In this document: piece after piece, positions 43,001 to 49,636 of the stretch
Numbering within the stretch: the first letter of the stretch is position 1
Layout: every line of letters begins with the position of its first letter
The notes under the pieces: model-generated
The model's database searches: none
What the model was told of the DNA's origin: nothing
The model's input: the letters and a program-made list of their open reading frames with translations, nothing else
Origin: Candidatus Kuenenia stuttgartensis
Lineage (GTDB): Bacteria; Planctomycetota; Planctomycetia; Gemmatales; Gemmataceae
Assembly: GCA_945897965.1 (NCBI GenBank)
Contig: CAMDHK010000005.1
Location: 1-50,319 of the forward strand
Length of the DNA: 50,319 nt
Direction: 5' to 3'
Program-made: the position numbers and the translations under genes

Positions 43001-43975
43001 CCAGCGACCCATGGCTTGAATTTTTCCGAGAATTGCAATCGCACCCTGACTAAAGCTAAGGGAAGGGTCAGGCACCATCAAATCGGGATCAAAACTATAG
43101 GAAATACCCAGGCCATCACATTGCATGCACATACCATGAGGGCTATTAAAGCTGAATAACTGGGGGGAAGGGGGCTCCACACTTTTATTGCATTGCAAAC
43201 AAGCGTAATGTGAAGAAAGCAAAATGTCGTCGTAGGTGCCATCTTCTTTTTCGATAGCAACAATAAGAGAGCCTTTGGATTGTTGAAGAGCTTGTTCAAC
43301 CGCTTCTGCGAGCCTGGAGCGCAAGTCATCATCAATTTTCAGCCTGTCGATAACTACTTCAATATCGTGTTTGATTTTGCGATCAAGCTTGATGTCTTCC
43401 CCCAACCGAAATACTTTCTTATCAGCTCTGGCACGAACAAACCCTTTGCGTTGAAGATCTTCGAAAAGATCTTTGTATTCTCCTTTTTGGCCCCTAATCA
43501 AGGGAGCAAGAACTAGAAATTTAGTCCCTTTGGGCAGGACTAAAATTTGCGCTAGAATTTGTTCTCTGGATTGGGCTGTGATGGGGTTGCCACAATCAGG
43601 GCAATGACCAAGTCCAATCCTGGCAAAAAGAACGCGAAGGTAATCATGAATCTCTGTGATGGTGCCAACAGTGCTTCTGGGATTTCTGCCTGCGGATTTT
43701 TGCTGAATGCTGATCGTGGGTGATAAGCCCGAAAGGAAATCGACATCAGGTTTTTGGAGTTGGCCTAGAAATTGCCTTGCATAGCTAGATAAAGATTCAA
43801 CGTAACGTCTTTGGCCTTCAGCGTATAGGGTGTCAAACGCAAGGGAACTTTTTCCCGATCCACTTACCCCCGTAAATACGATTAATTGGTTTCTTGGGAG
43901 AACCAAACTGATATCGCGCAGGTTGTGTTCTCGTGCCCCTCGAACCACAATCGATTGAGTATCTTCAGCTTTCAT
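37031..43975 (-). CDS. uvrA: Tandem-fused UvrA (two complete UvrA copies) with duplicated C-terminal extension
   Basis: UvrA detects bulky DNA lesions and loads UvrB in nucleotide excision repair; normally it is a ~950-residue homodimer. This frame has 2329 residues (or 2314 from ATG 43975, which has a GGGA upstream; the ATG at 44020 lacks one). Residue numbers below are approximate, from 44020. Copy 1 is ~20-990, copy 2 ~1010-1960. Four ATPase modules are intact: P-loops GVSGSGKSS (51), GASGSGKSS (669), GPSGSGKSS (1041) and GVSGSGKSS (1666); signatures LSGGEAQRI, LSGGEAQRI, LSGGESQRI, LSGGEAQRV; Walker B motifs ILDEPSIGLH, LLDEPTTGLH, VLDEPTIGLH, ILDEPTTGLH. Zinc-finger cysteines (e.g. GGRCEACEG..CPVC and GGRCDACEG..CDIC) are kept in both copies. 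Residues ~2016-2329 are an extra tail with two related ~150-residue modules, each opening MPW, with DG/HGDKWH and GK..W. Confidence 0.95.
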   Translation of the reverse strand: MKAEDTQSIVVRGAREHNLRDISLVLPRNQLIVFTGVSGSGKSSLAFDTLYAEGQRRYVESLSSYARQFLGQLQKPDVDFLSGLSPTISIQQKSAGRNPRSTVGTITEIHDYLRVLFARIGLGHCPDCGNPITAQSREQILAQILVLPKGTKFLVLAPLIRGQKGEYKDLFEDLQRKGFVRARADKKVFRLGEDIKLDRKIKHDIEVVIDRLKIDDDLRSRLAEAVEQALQQSKGSLIVAIEKEDGTYDDILLSSHYACLQCNKSVEPPSPQLFSFNSPHGMCMQCDGLGISYSFDPDLMVPDPSLSFSQGAIAILGKIQAMGRWRRHIYAGVANTLGIDPKAAWKDLPKQHQDWLLFGSGDTHIVYEWKMRGGGVWKHGGIWEGVVPQLQVSFKKTAAGPRKYQLEKYMRVMKCSACHGQRLNPQARFVKIAGKSLVDLCSLPVSELAEWLDPINGVLAKKISPIHALIADEVLKELRGRVGFLLNLGLHYLSLERSAPTLSGGEAQRIRLAGQIGCGLVGVLYILDEPSIGLHPRDNERLIESLKRLRDFGNTVIVVEHDEDTMRAADFIVDFGPGPGIRGGEVVATGSYDEIVANKNSLTGKYLSGKITIDGPPNRRSGNSKVITVTGAKHHNLKNINAEFPLGKFICVTGASGSGKSSLVNDILRRGLSVLLNKATNSDPDAEAQDDSDEVIHASKMPPGEHDSIKGYQHIDKVINIDQTAIGRTPRSNPATYIKVFDEIRALFAELPEAKIRGYQKGRFSFNRPGGRCEACEGNGSNRLEMDFLADVWVPCPVCESKRFNRETLQVRFKEKNIQEVLEMDIQQAVEHFQNIPKIHSMLKTLHDVGLDYMKLGQPAPTLSGGEAQRIKLAKELCKRSTGKTLYLLDEPTTGLHFEDIRKLLQVLHGFVDAGNTVLVIEHNLDVIKTADWIIDLGPEGGKGGGEILFAGTPDDLQKCKISHTGSALKDHLHPKSKGLKAGKSDLKKKGAQQPLKFIEVAGAQQHNLKNVSVSIPRDKMTVCSGPSGSGKSSLAMDTIYAEGQRRYIESLSAYARQFLGQMQKPRVEHVTGLSPAIAIEQKNNSKSPRSTIGTITEIHDYLRILFCRLGEPHCPKCNIPVGTQTSDEIIAKIESMEEGSKIYLMAPIERKGQDSFEDIFNEIRSAGYLRVRIDGKLYTLENLPEIDHRRKHNVEVVVDRLVIKSGMRTRICDAVESGLGLGKGMLHIAHVDDQFAEENWKIDKYSQHFSCNKCNRGFEPLNPHHFSFNSPLGWCPVCEGLGKQQGANPALLVRNPSLTLRKGALSAWPDLEANDGFLPFAQAIATAGGFNLDTPFDRLTPTQQRFMFHGSNEDWIEATVPSSPKNNSKVLFQYKGLFPALEEASRVSAFYRAKLDSLVSDVACGTCRGSRLRDDASACKLHFGKGLPSLTIGELESSTLRLGLSYFKGLTLNASQKKIAGELVREIVGRLQLLVDVGLDYVTLDRSGPTLSGGESQRIRLASQVGSGLTGVLYVLDEPTIGLHPRDNQRLLKALQKLRDLGNTLIMVEHDREVIGSADYLLDFGPGAGSMGGAITASGTPAQVLKSTASLTGQYLSGKKAIPVPTKRRLSSNKAGIYQPSGTLCIRGARQNNLKNIDVWIPLGALISVTGVSGSGKSSLINEVLYQTLARRLHRAKTPATAHDDILGLENVDKVINVDQDQLGNSPQSNPATYTGVFDHLRELFSKLPESKIRGYQPRRFSFNKPGGRCDACEGNGQKCIEMHFLPDVWLECDICKGKRYNPETLAVLYKGKSIADVLEMRISDAVALFENQPKIRQILQTLDDVGLGYMALGQSAPTLSGGEAQRVKLAAELARPNTGKTIYILDEPTTGLHFDDVRKLLEVLHRLVDLGNTVVVVEHNLDVIKSSDWIIDLGPEAGPEGGLVVAQGTPEAIVTATWEKLNPSDMPIKPYGLSHTAVALLPVLNAGPKIERIPHNPLKELSAKEKSINIKDLGGDVKMPWEADGKNWHTTNRITLDGKPCRWEGKALEFLDKLLQTKKALAPADWTERSVVEFTATGKPATWFCHALTGHEWLLRLVFRVPKNSFNEDELNSSLDIPTLNNTEGLEIYGNESRVRVGNLKKSPWQQITILVHRLSEIQNDEFKSFIDSATAAHLDHIKRLSLKPEDLMPWKLHGDKWHLGEKGFPIGKKLYWDRNILQDILDCAGKSGKNLETQWDNRDCVTFRIKGVTHSWMMVKTKGNEFLEVRLSGPSGKVNLDMAKGIGFEQELIEHHNEMDVIVLKFRKPEDFTLPKLSEFFKEHLGYFIKMKSEN

Positions 43976-44034
43976 AATTCCCACTAACCTTGGATGTTTA
44001 CCGTAGTTCGGTTGTCGCATTGCAGATAGAATTA

Positions 44035-44040
44035 ATTATA
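44035..44040 (-). promoter_or_regulatory. Candidate -10 element for uvrA
   Basis: A perfect TATAAT on the minus strand at 44035-44040, with a poor -35. Transcription would begin close to the ATG at 44020, supporting the internal ATG at 43975 as the true start with a leader of about 50 nt. No recognisable SOS box (LexA site) was seen. Confidence 0.4.
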
Positions 44041-44080
44041 AGAGAAACCTGTGGGGTAATTCCCAATTAAGGGTTAACAA

Positions 44081-44108
44081 TTGACAAAATGGATGACACC
44101 GCTATAGC
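44081..44108 (+). promoter_or_regulatory. Housekeeping-type promoter upstream of the ECF sigma gene
   Basis: A perfect TTGACA (44081-44086), a 16-bp spacer and TATAGC (44103-44108). It lies about 118 nt before the GTG start and upstream of a second, ECF-type promoter. Confidence 0.55.
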
Positions 44109-44182
44109 AGAGGCTGTTTAAATCTTCAAAAAGATGAGATTATCGGGAACCCTAAGAAAACTTGGGTAAAAGCCTAATTAAG

Positions 44183-44210
44183 GGAACCTTTTGCAACAAA
44201 TTGCGTCTAA
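44183..44210 (+). promoter_or_regulatory. ECF (sigma-E-type) promoter in front of the sigma factor gene
   Basis: GGAACCT (44183-44189), exactly 15 bp, then GTCTAA (44205-44210) matches the E. coli sigma-E layout GGAACTT-N15-GTCTRA at nearly every position. A transcript would start around 44216, some 10 nt before the GTG at 44226. Autoregulation of the sigma/anti-sigma operon is the natural reading. Confidence 0.7.
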
Positions 44211-44225
44211 CTAACTAGGGTTAAA

Positions 44226-44801
44226 GTGAATTCCTTAGATGACCACACTCTGATTCGACTGGTGCTTGAAGGTAATACTTCGGCCTTTGATGTCATCGTA
44301 AGGCGTTACAATACAAAGGTTTACAGCTTGGCGTATCGGCTTTTGAACAGTGTTGAAGATGCCGAAGATGTGGCCCAAGATACTTTTTCGCAAGCATTTA
44401 AAGGATTGGGTAGTTTTCGGGGGACCTCGAAATTTTATACTTGGCTTTTTAGGATTACTTACAACCTTGCGATTAGTCAAAGACGGAAACGCAAGCCCGC
44501 CTTATCCTTAAATAGTCAGACCGATAGCCAGGGTGAGATAACTTTGCCCTCAGATGACGCGAGTCCCATGAAAAACATGGAAGATGAAGAGGGTAAAACC
44601 TTGATGGATAAGGCCTTAGGGTTGCTTTCGCTGGATCATAGGGCAGGGTTGGTGTTAAAGGAAATAGAAGGTTTTTCCTACGAAGAGATTGCTTTGTCGC
44701 TTGGTGTGCCGGTAGGAACGGTAAGAAGCCGTTTACATAGGGCTAGGCTAGAATTAAGGGCGATCTTGGAAAAGCTAGACAAGGAAAGAGCTGATTTATG
44801 A
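44226..44801 (+). CDS. RpoE-like ECF RNA polymerase sigma factor
   Basis: A 191-residue group-4 sigma factor with only regions sigma-2 and sigma-4. Region 2 spans about residues 20-95 with LAYRLLNSVEDAEDVAQDTF, the -10 recognition part KFYTWLFRITYNLAISQRRKR. Region 4 spans about 125-180 with LDHRAGLVLKEIEGFSYEEIA and the HTH SLGVPVGTVRSRLHRARLEL. The GTG at 44226 is the start (AGGG six nt upstream); the next in-frame ATG would remove region 2. It ends in a 4-nt ATGA overlap with the anti-sigma gene. Its probable target promoter lies immediately upstream. In planctomycetes such pairs react to envelope signals, but the stimulus cannot be read here. Confidence 0.95.
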   Translation: MNSLDDHTLIRLVLEGNTSAFDVIVRRYNTKVYSLAYRLLNSVEDAEDVAQDTFSQAFKGLGSFRGTSKFYTWLFRITYNLAISQRRKRKPALSLNSQTDSQGEITLPSDDASPMKNMEDEEGKTLMDKALGLLSLDHRAGLVLKEIEGFSYEEIALSLGVPVGTVRSRLHRARLELRAILEKLDKERADL

Positions 44802-46105
44802 AAAAACACGAACTGAAATTGCTGACTGCATTTGTTGATGGCGAACTTCCTTCAAGCATGCAGAATGAAGCAAATGAGCTGTTGCAAAATTCAGCAGAGG
44901 CTCGAGAATTGCTGCGCTTATTGAAACAAGATGCCTTAATGATTCGTAATCAGGTTCCAATGGAATGCAGTTATGATTTAACACAAAAAATCCTTAATAA
45001 TATCAAGGTTAGGCCGTTGTCTCGAATTGCTCATTTAAATAAGCGCGATGATCTGATGATGAAGCCTTGGTTCTCGCTAGTTGCGGTGGCTACGATTCTT
45101 GCTGTTACCACTTTTATATCTTTTTACGCAGTTAATACTTTTCTAGCTATGCAGGAAAACGGACAAAGAAAAGGGCAGTTGGCTCGTTCCTTAAACCAAA
45201 ATGTTGAAAATGACAAGAATGCGCAAGCAGATAATTCAGAAGCCCTCGAGAAGGCTTCACAAATTGCAATGCAAGAAAAGCAAAATTTGCTTCCTGTACC
45301 TCCTGAACTAAATAAAGAGAATGATAAATCTGCAAAGATGCGCCCTCTTGTAGGGCAAAAAAACAAATCCCCTGACATAGCATCAAAAGGTAAAGAATTG
45401 CTTGCAGCACCTGCAAATGAAACTTTTAATTTGATCAAGGTGGATGCGCCTTTACCATGGGTTCTGCGCAAAAAAGATGTTGATGGTGAAGTATCTGGCA
45501 GGGTGCTTTCAAAAGTTATCAGTCATGATGCGCGTTTGAAAATCGAGCTTTCGTGCAAGGATAATGCTGCTGCATTTGCTCAACTTAAAATGAATTTAAA
45601 CAAGATGGGATATTTTGTTTATTCGGATGTCAGCACTCTAATGCGTTTAAAAAACAAAAATGATAAGTCGCCCGTTAATTACATGATTTACCTTGAGAAC
45701 GCTAATGTTAACGATCTAGCGCAGTTGTTGGGGCAAGAAAAGCCCACGCCAGCCAAGGATGTTGCTAAAGTTACCTCAACGAGTTCTTTCTGGGAGGCTT
45801 TAGTCGTCTCAAAATTATCTTCAAATGACCGTAAAACCATGAAATCTGTTTTGGGCTTTGAGCCAACAGAGCAGGGCGGTTCTTCCCTCAACACCACTGC
45901 TAAACCTGCCAACGAATCAAATGAACCAACCAAAGGAGGCTCTTTGCAATCATTGAAAAAGAATAAGAGTCCAGCCTTGGCGGTATCTTTCACTCCAACA
46001 CAAAATCTGGTCAATAGCCCTGAAGTAAAGCAATATCTCGAAACTGTCAAATCCAGTAATCAGTCCGGTATTAAAGTGCTTTTAGTTTTAAGAACAGAAA
46101 ACTAA
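44798..46105 (+). CDS. Membrane-anchored anti-sigma factor, paired with the ECF sigma
   Basis: A 435-residue single-pass membrane protein. The N-terminus (LKLLTAFVDGELPSSMQNEANELLQN, with DGEL typical of anti-sigma domains) is cytoplasmic and would sequester the sigma factor. It lacks the His-x3-Cys-x2-Cys zinc motif of ZAS-type anti-sigma factors (only Cys57 is present nearby). One transmembrane helix (~residues 91-117, SLVAVATILAVTTFISFYAV) follows. The extracytoplasmic part (~318 residues) is rich in Lys, Asn, Gln and Ser and has a long linker before more structured stretches such as ISHDARLKIELSCKDNAAAFAQL and YFVYSDVSTL. Assignment rests on the sigma overlap and topology; it could be regulated by proteolysis. 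Its stop overlaps the convergent gene by 4 nt. Confidence 0.82.
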   Translation: MKKHELKLLTAFVDGELPSSMQNEANELLQNSAEARELLRLLKQDALMIRNQVPMECSYDLTQKILNNIKVRPLSRIAHLNKRDDLMMKPWFSLVAVATILAVTTFISFYAVNTFLAMQENGQRKGQLARSLNQNVENDKNAQADNSEALEKASQIAMQEKQNLLPVPPELNKENDKSAKMRPLVGQKNKSPDIASKGKELLAAPANETFNLIKVDAPLPWVLRKKDVDGEVSGRVLSKVISHDARLKIELSCKDNAAAFAQLKMNLNKMGYFVYSDVSTLMRLKNKNDKSPVNYMIYLENANVNDLAQLLGQEKPTPAKDVAKVTSTSSFWEALVVSKLSSNDRKTMKSVLGFEPTEQGGSSLNTTAKPANESNEPTKGGSLQSLKKNKSPALAVSFTPTQNLVNSPEVKQYLETVKSSNQSGIKVLLVLRTEN

Positions 46106-46872
46106 GGCATAGCACTGCTGATTCTTGTGGGTTGATTGCTAAATAGTAGGGGCAGCACTTTTTTATTCATGTATGGTTGGCCATATGCGCCATAGTGACC
46201 ACCGTTATTCCCAATCAAAGCATCTTCAGTTTTCCAAGCATATTGCTTCAGTTTTGTTGCAACTAATAGTTCTTCTTCCCGGTTTCTTGTTGCTGGGATA
46301 AAGCCATATCTTCCCGCTGCATTCTGAGTTTTTCTGAGATCAGCCGTTTTTGTGAATTTTAAAATTGGTCCAAGAATGAAGGTGTCCTCATGGCTGTAAA
46401 AAACATGAACACTATCTTTTACTGATACAATAGCAGGAATAATTGGGTAATCCTTGGATACTGAAGGCGCTAAAAGAATTAGCCTTTCGATGGTATTTTC
46501 GTTCAGCAGTGAAACGCCAGCAAGTGCAACGGAAGTTCCTGCACTATGGGCGAGAATGTTGATTTCAGCATCAGGATATTGTTTTTGAATGATCCGAATC
46601 GAACTAGCGAGCTTTTCGCCATGTTCTGAAATATGCGACAGATCTGTTTGATCTGCAACAATTCTTAAATACCCGTGGGACCAATGGAAACGCTGTAGCT
46701 CCATGTTTGGGGGCAAAAGATCGAGTGATTTTTCCAAAACTTTAGCGACTGCTTGGAAATCGCCTGCACCTTCCAATAGGATCAGAAATTTCTTTTTAGC
46801 GGGCATACCAAAAGAAACTTGTGAACATAGTGCTGTTAGCCCAAGGGAGAGAATATTTCGACGGCTAAGCAT
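46102..46872 (-). CDS. Exported alpha/beta-hydrolase-fold protein (lipase/esterase-like)
   Basis: A 256-residue protein whose N-terminus, LSRRNILSLGLTALCSQVSFG, resembles a Tat or Sec signal peptide with an RR pair. The alpha/beta hydrolase core is recognisable by the nucleophile elbow INILAHSAGTSVALAG (A-H-S-A-G, so the serine is present). A late Gly-Gly-His-Tyr-Gly (NNGGHYGAYGQPYM) could supply the catalytic His. An early LLEGAGDFQAVAKVLEKSLD may form the oxyanion region. Substrate is unknown. It is convergent with the anti-sigma gene (4-nt overlap of the stops) and divergent from the VIT/vWA gene, across 256 bp. Confidence 0.75.
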   Translation of the reverse strand: MLSRRNILSLGLTALCSQVSFGMPAKKKFLILLEGAGDFQAVAKVLEKSLDLLPPNMELQRFHWSHGYLRIVADQTDLSHISEHGEKLASSIRIIQKQYPDAEINILAHSAGTSVALAGVSLLNENTIERLILLAPSVSKDYPIIPAIVSVKDSVHVFYSHEDTFILGPILKFTKTADLRKTQNAAGRYGFIPATRNREEELLVATKLKQYAWKTEDALIGNNGGHYGAYGQPYMNKKVLPLLFSNQPTRISSAMP

Positions 46873-47128
46873 GGTAAAAAAACCTCATACTGGGATGTCT
46901 TTTATTTAATCGCTTTTATTGGGTGTTTACCTTAGTTTTAAAAGTGGTTTAACCGCTATAAGTTTAGATCCGACACTAATGCATCGCTAAATGTTTAGCT
47001 ATATTGCCCAATTTTTTGAAAGATGGGCGAACTGGGAAGACAGTTGTCATTTGTTTTTTTCAATCTCTCCTATGCCTTAACTCGTCTTAATTTTAGAACC
47101 AATACTAATTAAATTTCATGGGTGTATC
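46873..47128. other. Divergent intergenic region between hydrolase and VIT/vWA genes
   Basis: This gap holds no credible gene. It contains a near-palindrome AGTGGTTTAACCGCT (46943-46957; one mismatched pair per arm) that could be an operator, and a small hairpin-forming repeat GCCCA/TGGGC near 47008-47030. No convincing -35/-10 pair is seen in either direction. Confidence 0.3.
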
Positions 47129-49516
47129 ATGTTAAACAAATTTGCAATCATTCTCGGCTTAGCAGCTCTATTAAATCCATCTGTTTTATTAGCAAGGGGC
47201 CTTTTGATTCCAGAAGACAAAAAAAGCGCACCACTGATTCTTATCAAACAAATTGTTGATTTTAAAATTGAAGATCAAATTGCGGAAACCATGGTTGAGC
47301 AGGTTTTTTACAACCACAGTGATAGGCCTTTGGAAGCCACCTATATATTTCCCGTCCCTAAAGGTGCTTCTGTGAACAAATTCACCATGTGGGTGGATGG
47401 CAAAGAAACCAAAGGTGAATTATTGGAAGCCGATAAAGCCCGCGAAATTTATACAAGCATCGTCCGAAGAATCCAAGATCCAGGATTACTCGAATATATG
47501 GAAAATAACCTTATAAGAATGAGGGTTTTTCCAGTGCCTGCCCGGGGTAATCAGCGTGTTGCGGTTTCCTATACTTCTGTCGTCCCCAAGGAGGGCGACA
47601 TTATGGAGTTTATTTTTCCGTTAAAAGGTGAAATGCGGTCCAATCAGGTCGCTCAGGATTTCTCACTTTCTGGAACCATCAAGTCCCAGCATGGTATTGC
47701 AAATACTTACAGCCCCACCCATGACATTAATAAGCAGCGTAAATCCGATAAAGAAGTTTCACTCAGTTTGAACAAAGCCGGCCTAGTGGGCGACAAGGAT
47801 TTTCAGCTTTTTTATTCTTTTTCCGACAAAGCAGTTGGCATGAGTATGCTCACTCACCGCCCTGTAGCAACTGAAGATGGGTATTTTTCATTGATGATTA
47901 ATCCTTCGATGAAGGGAAACAAGGTAAAGTCGATGCCCCGTGATTTTGTTTTTGTTATGGATACCTCAGGAAGTATGCGTGGTCCGAAAATGGAGCAGGC
48001 CAAAAAAGCCCTCAAATACTGCATCAATAGTCTTGGTGAAAACGATCGTTTTTCGATGCTTAATTTTGCTACTGCTGTCAGCCTGTTTCGGGATGAATTT
48101 GTGCCTGCCAACGAGGAATTTAAGAACACGGGAAGAAAATGGATCGAGGGATTAGATTCTACTGGAGGTACTGCGATCCGAGATGCCTTACTTGCTGCAC
48201 TAGAAATTCGAGGCAATGACGCATCTAGGCCGTTTGTAATTGTTTTCTTTACCGATGGAATGCCCACGATTGGTGAAACTAATCCTGAAAAAATTACCCG
48301 TGATGTTATTGCTAAAATTAAACCCAATACTCGGATATTTACTTTCGGTGTGGGCGATGATGTCAATGCTACCATGCTTGATATGCTTGCGGAAAAAACA
48401 AAAGCTGCGACCACTTATGTTCGCCCTGCAGAAGATATCGAAATCAAATCCAGTGCCATGGTTTCGAAAATCAGTAACCCGGTGCTTGTAAACCTCTCCC
48501 TGACTTTTTCGCCTGACATACAGGTTTTAGATATCTATCCGACCAGCTTGCCCGACATTTTCGAAGGTAGCCAACTAATGGTGTTTGGGAAATATAAAGG
48601 GAAGGGCAGTTCAGCAATCAAATTGAGGGGCGATCTTGCCAATGAAAAAAAGGAATTTATCTATGAGTATAATTTTCCTGATAAGACATCAGATTCTAAA
48701 AGCTTTGTCGAGCAATTGTGGGCGCGAAGGAAAGTTGGATTTCTACTCGACCAGATTCGTGCCAATGGCGAGAAAGGCGAGCTTGTGGACGAGGTTACCA
48801 AGCTTGCAAAGAAATATGGAATAACCACTCCCTACACAAGTTATTTAGTTGTCCCCGATCATGTTGCATACCCAATTCATAGGCCAGTTCCTGGTTATCC
48901 TACTCCCAAACTGCCTGTTCCGTTTGGCTTGCTACCCTCATCTGGTGGTGATGGAAATCGTAAAGTTCTTGAATTTGCGCGTGAAAATCAAAGTAGACCG
49001 GGCCAACTTGCAGAGGGCAGGGCGACTGCTGCTGAAAAGGCTTCGGAGTTTGCCGGAGTTGCAGGTGCACCCGGTGCAGAGCAATTGAAAAAAGCTTTGG
49101 ATGCTAAGGGTGATCTCGATCGTGCCAAGGATGCTTTGCGAAGGAGGGATCAGAACGCTGTTCAAGGGGGTAAAATGGGGGTCGATCTGTCGGTTCAAAA
49201 CCAAAATTTTAGAGATCAGACTACCGTTTCTGAAACTGCAATAAAACAGATATCAGGGCGGAGTATGATTGAGGTGGGCGGGGTTTGGATTGATGAGGGG
49301 TTTCTTAAGACAATGCCCACAATGATTATTCAGGCTCAAAGCGATGCGTATTTTCGATTATTAGAAAAACAGCCTCATTTAAGAAAACTATTTGGTTTGG
49401 GCAACTATTTGATTTGGGTAACCCCCGGAAATACCGCCTTGGTAATTGATACACAAGAAGGCAAAAATACGATTTCTGATAAGGAAATTGAGCAGATGTT
49501 TGCTCCTAGCAAATAA
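47129..49516 (+). CDS. Secreted VIT and von Willebrand factor A domain protein
   Basis: A 795-residue protein with a Sec signal peptide (about residues 1-22, ending VLLARG). Residues ~25-150 form a VIT domain, as in inter-alpha-trypsin inhibitor heavy chains (FKIEDQIAETMVEQVFYNHS, RPLEATYIFPVPKGASVNKF, MWVDGKETKGELLEADKARE). Residues ~270-440 form a vWA domain with a full MIDAS: FVFVMDTSGSMRG (Asp-x-Ser-x-Ser), TGGTAIRDALL and FFTDGMPTIG. The C-terminal ~230 residues are Pro/Gly-rich linker plus helical stretches without known domains. No C-terminal transmembrane helix is seen, so it is probably secreted or surface-bound. VIT/vWA proteins often bind ligands through a metal; the partner is unknown. 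A modest repeat AAAGTT/AACTTT follows the stop. Confidence 0.92.
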   Translation: MLNKFAIILGLAALLNPSVLLARGLLIPEDKKSAPLILIKQIVDFKIEDQIAETMVEQVFYNHSDRPLEATYIFPVPKGASVNKFTMWVDGKETKGELLEADKAREIYTSIVRRIQDPGLLEYMENNLIRMRVFPVPARGNQRVAVSYTSVVPKEGDIMEFIFPLKGEMRSNQVAQDFSLSGTIKSQHGIANTYSPTHDINKQRKSDKEVSLSLNKAGLVGDKDFQLFYSFSDKAVGMSMLTHRPVATEDGYFSLMINPSMKGNKVKSMPRDFVFVMDTSGSMRGPKMEQAKKALKYCINSLGENDRFSMLNFATAVSLFRDEFVPANEEFKNTGRKWIEGLDSTGGTAIRDALLAALEIRGNDASRPFVIVFFTDGMPTIGETNPEKITRDVIAKIKPNTRIFTFGVGDDVNATMLDMLAEKTKAATTYVRPAEDIEIKSSAMVSKISNPVLVNLSLTFSPDIQVLDIYPTSLPDIFEGSQLMVFGKYKGKGSSAIKLRGDLANEKKEFIYEYNFPDKTSDSKSFVEQLWARRKVGFLLDQIRANGEKGELVDEVTKLAKKYGITTPYTSYLVVPDHVAYPIHRPVPGYPTPKLPVPFGLLPSSGGDGNRKVLEFARENQSRPGQLAEGRATAAEKASEFAGVAGAPGAEQLKKALDAKGDLDRAKDALRRRDQNAVQGGKMGVDLSVQNQNFRDQTTVSETAIKQISGRSMIEVGGVWIDEGFLKTMPTMIIQAQSDAYFRLLEKQPHLRKLFGLGNYLIWVTPGNTALVIDTQEGKNTISDKEIEQMFAPSK

Positions 49517-49636
49517 CAGTCTTTGAAAGTTAAGACCAGAACTTTTGCTTGTTATCGAAATTTTCATGGCCTTAATCTCTAGATTATGTTTAACATAGGC
49601 TTGAGATTTTGTTTTTTCATCTTTGTGGAGATTGCC

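Noticed and set aside
44146-44168. Second GGAACC upstream of the ECF sigma gene
   Set aside because: No GTC-type -10 occurs at the correct spacing, unlike the copy at 44183.
46943-46957. Near-palindrome AGTGGTTTAACCGCT as a defined operator
   Set aside because: Single, imperfect, short and without a nearby promoter match; listed only in the intergenic description.
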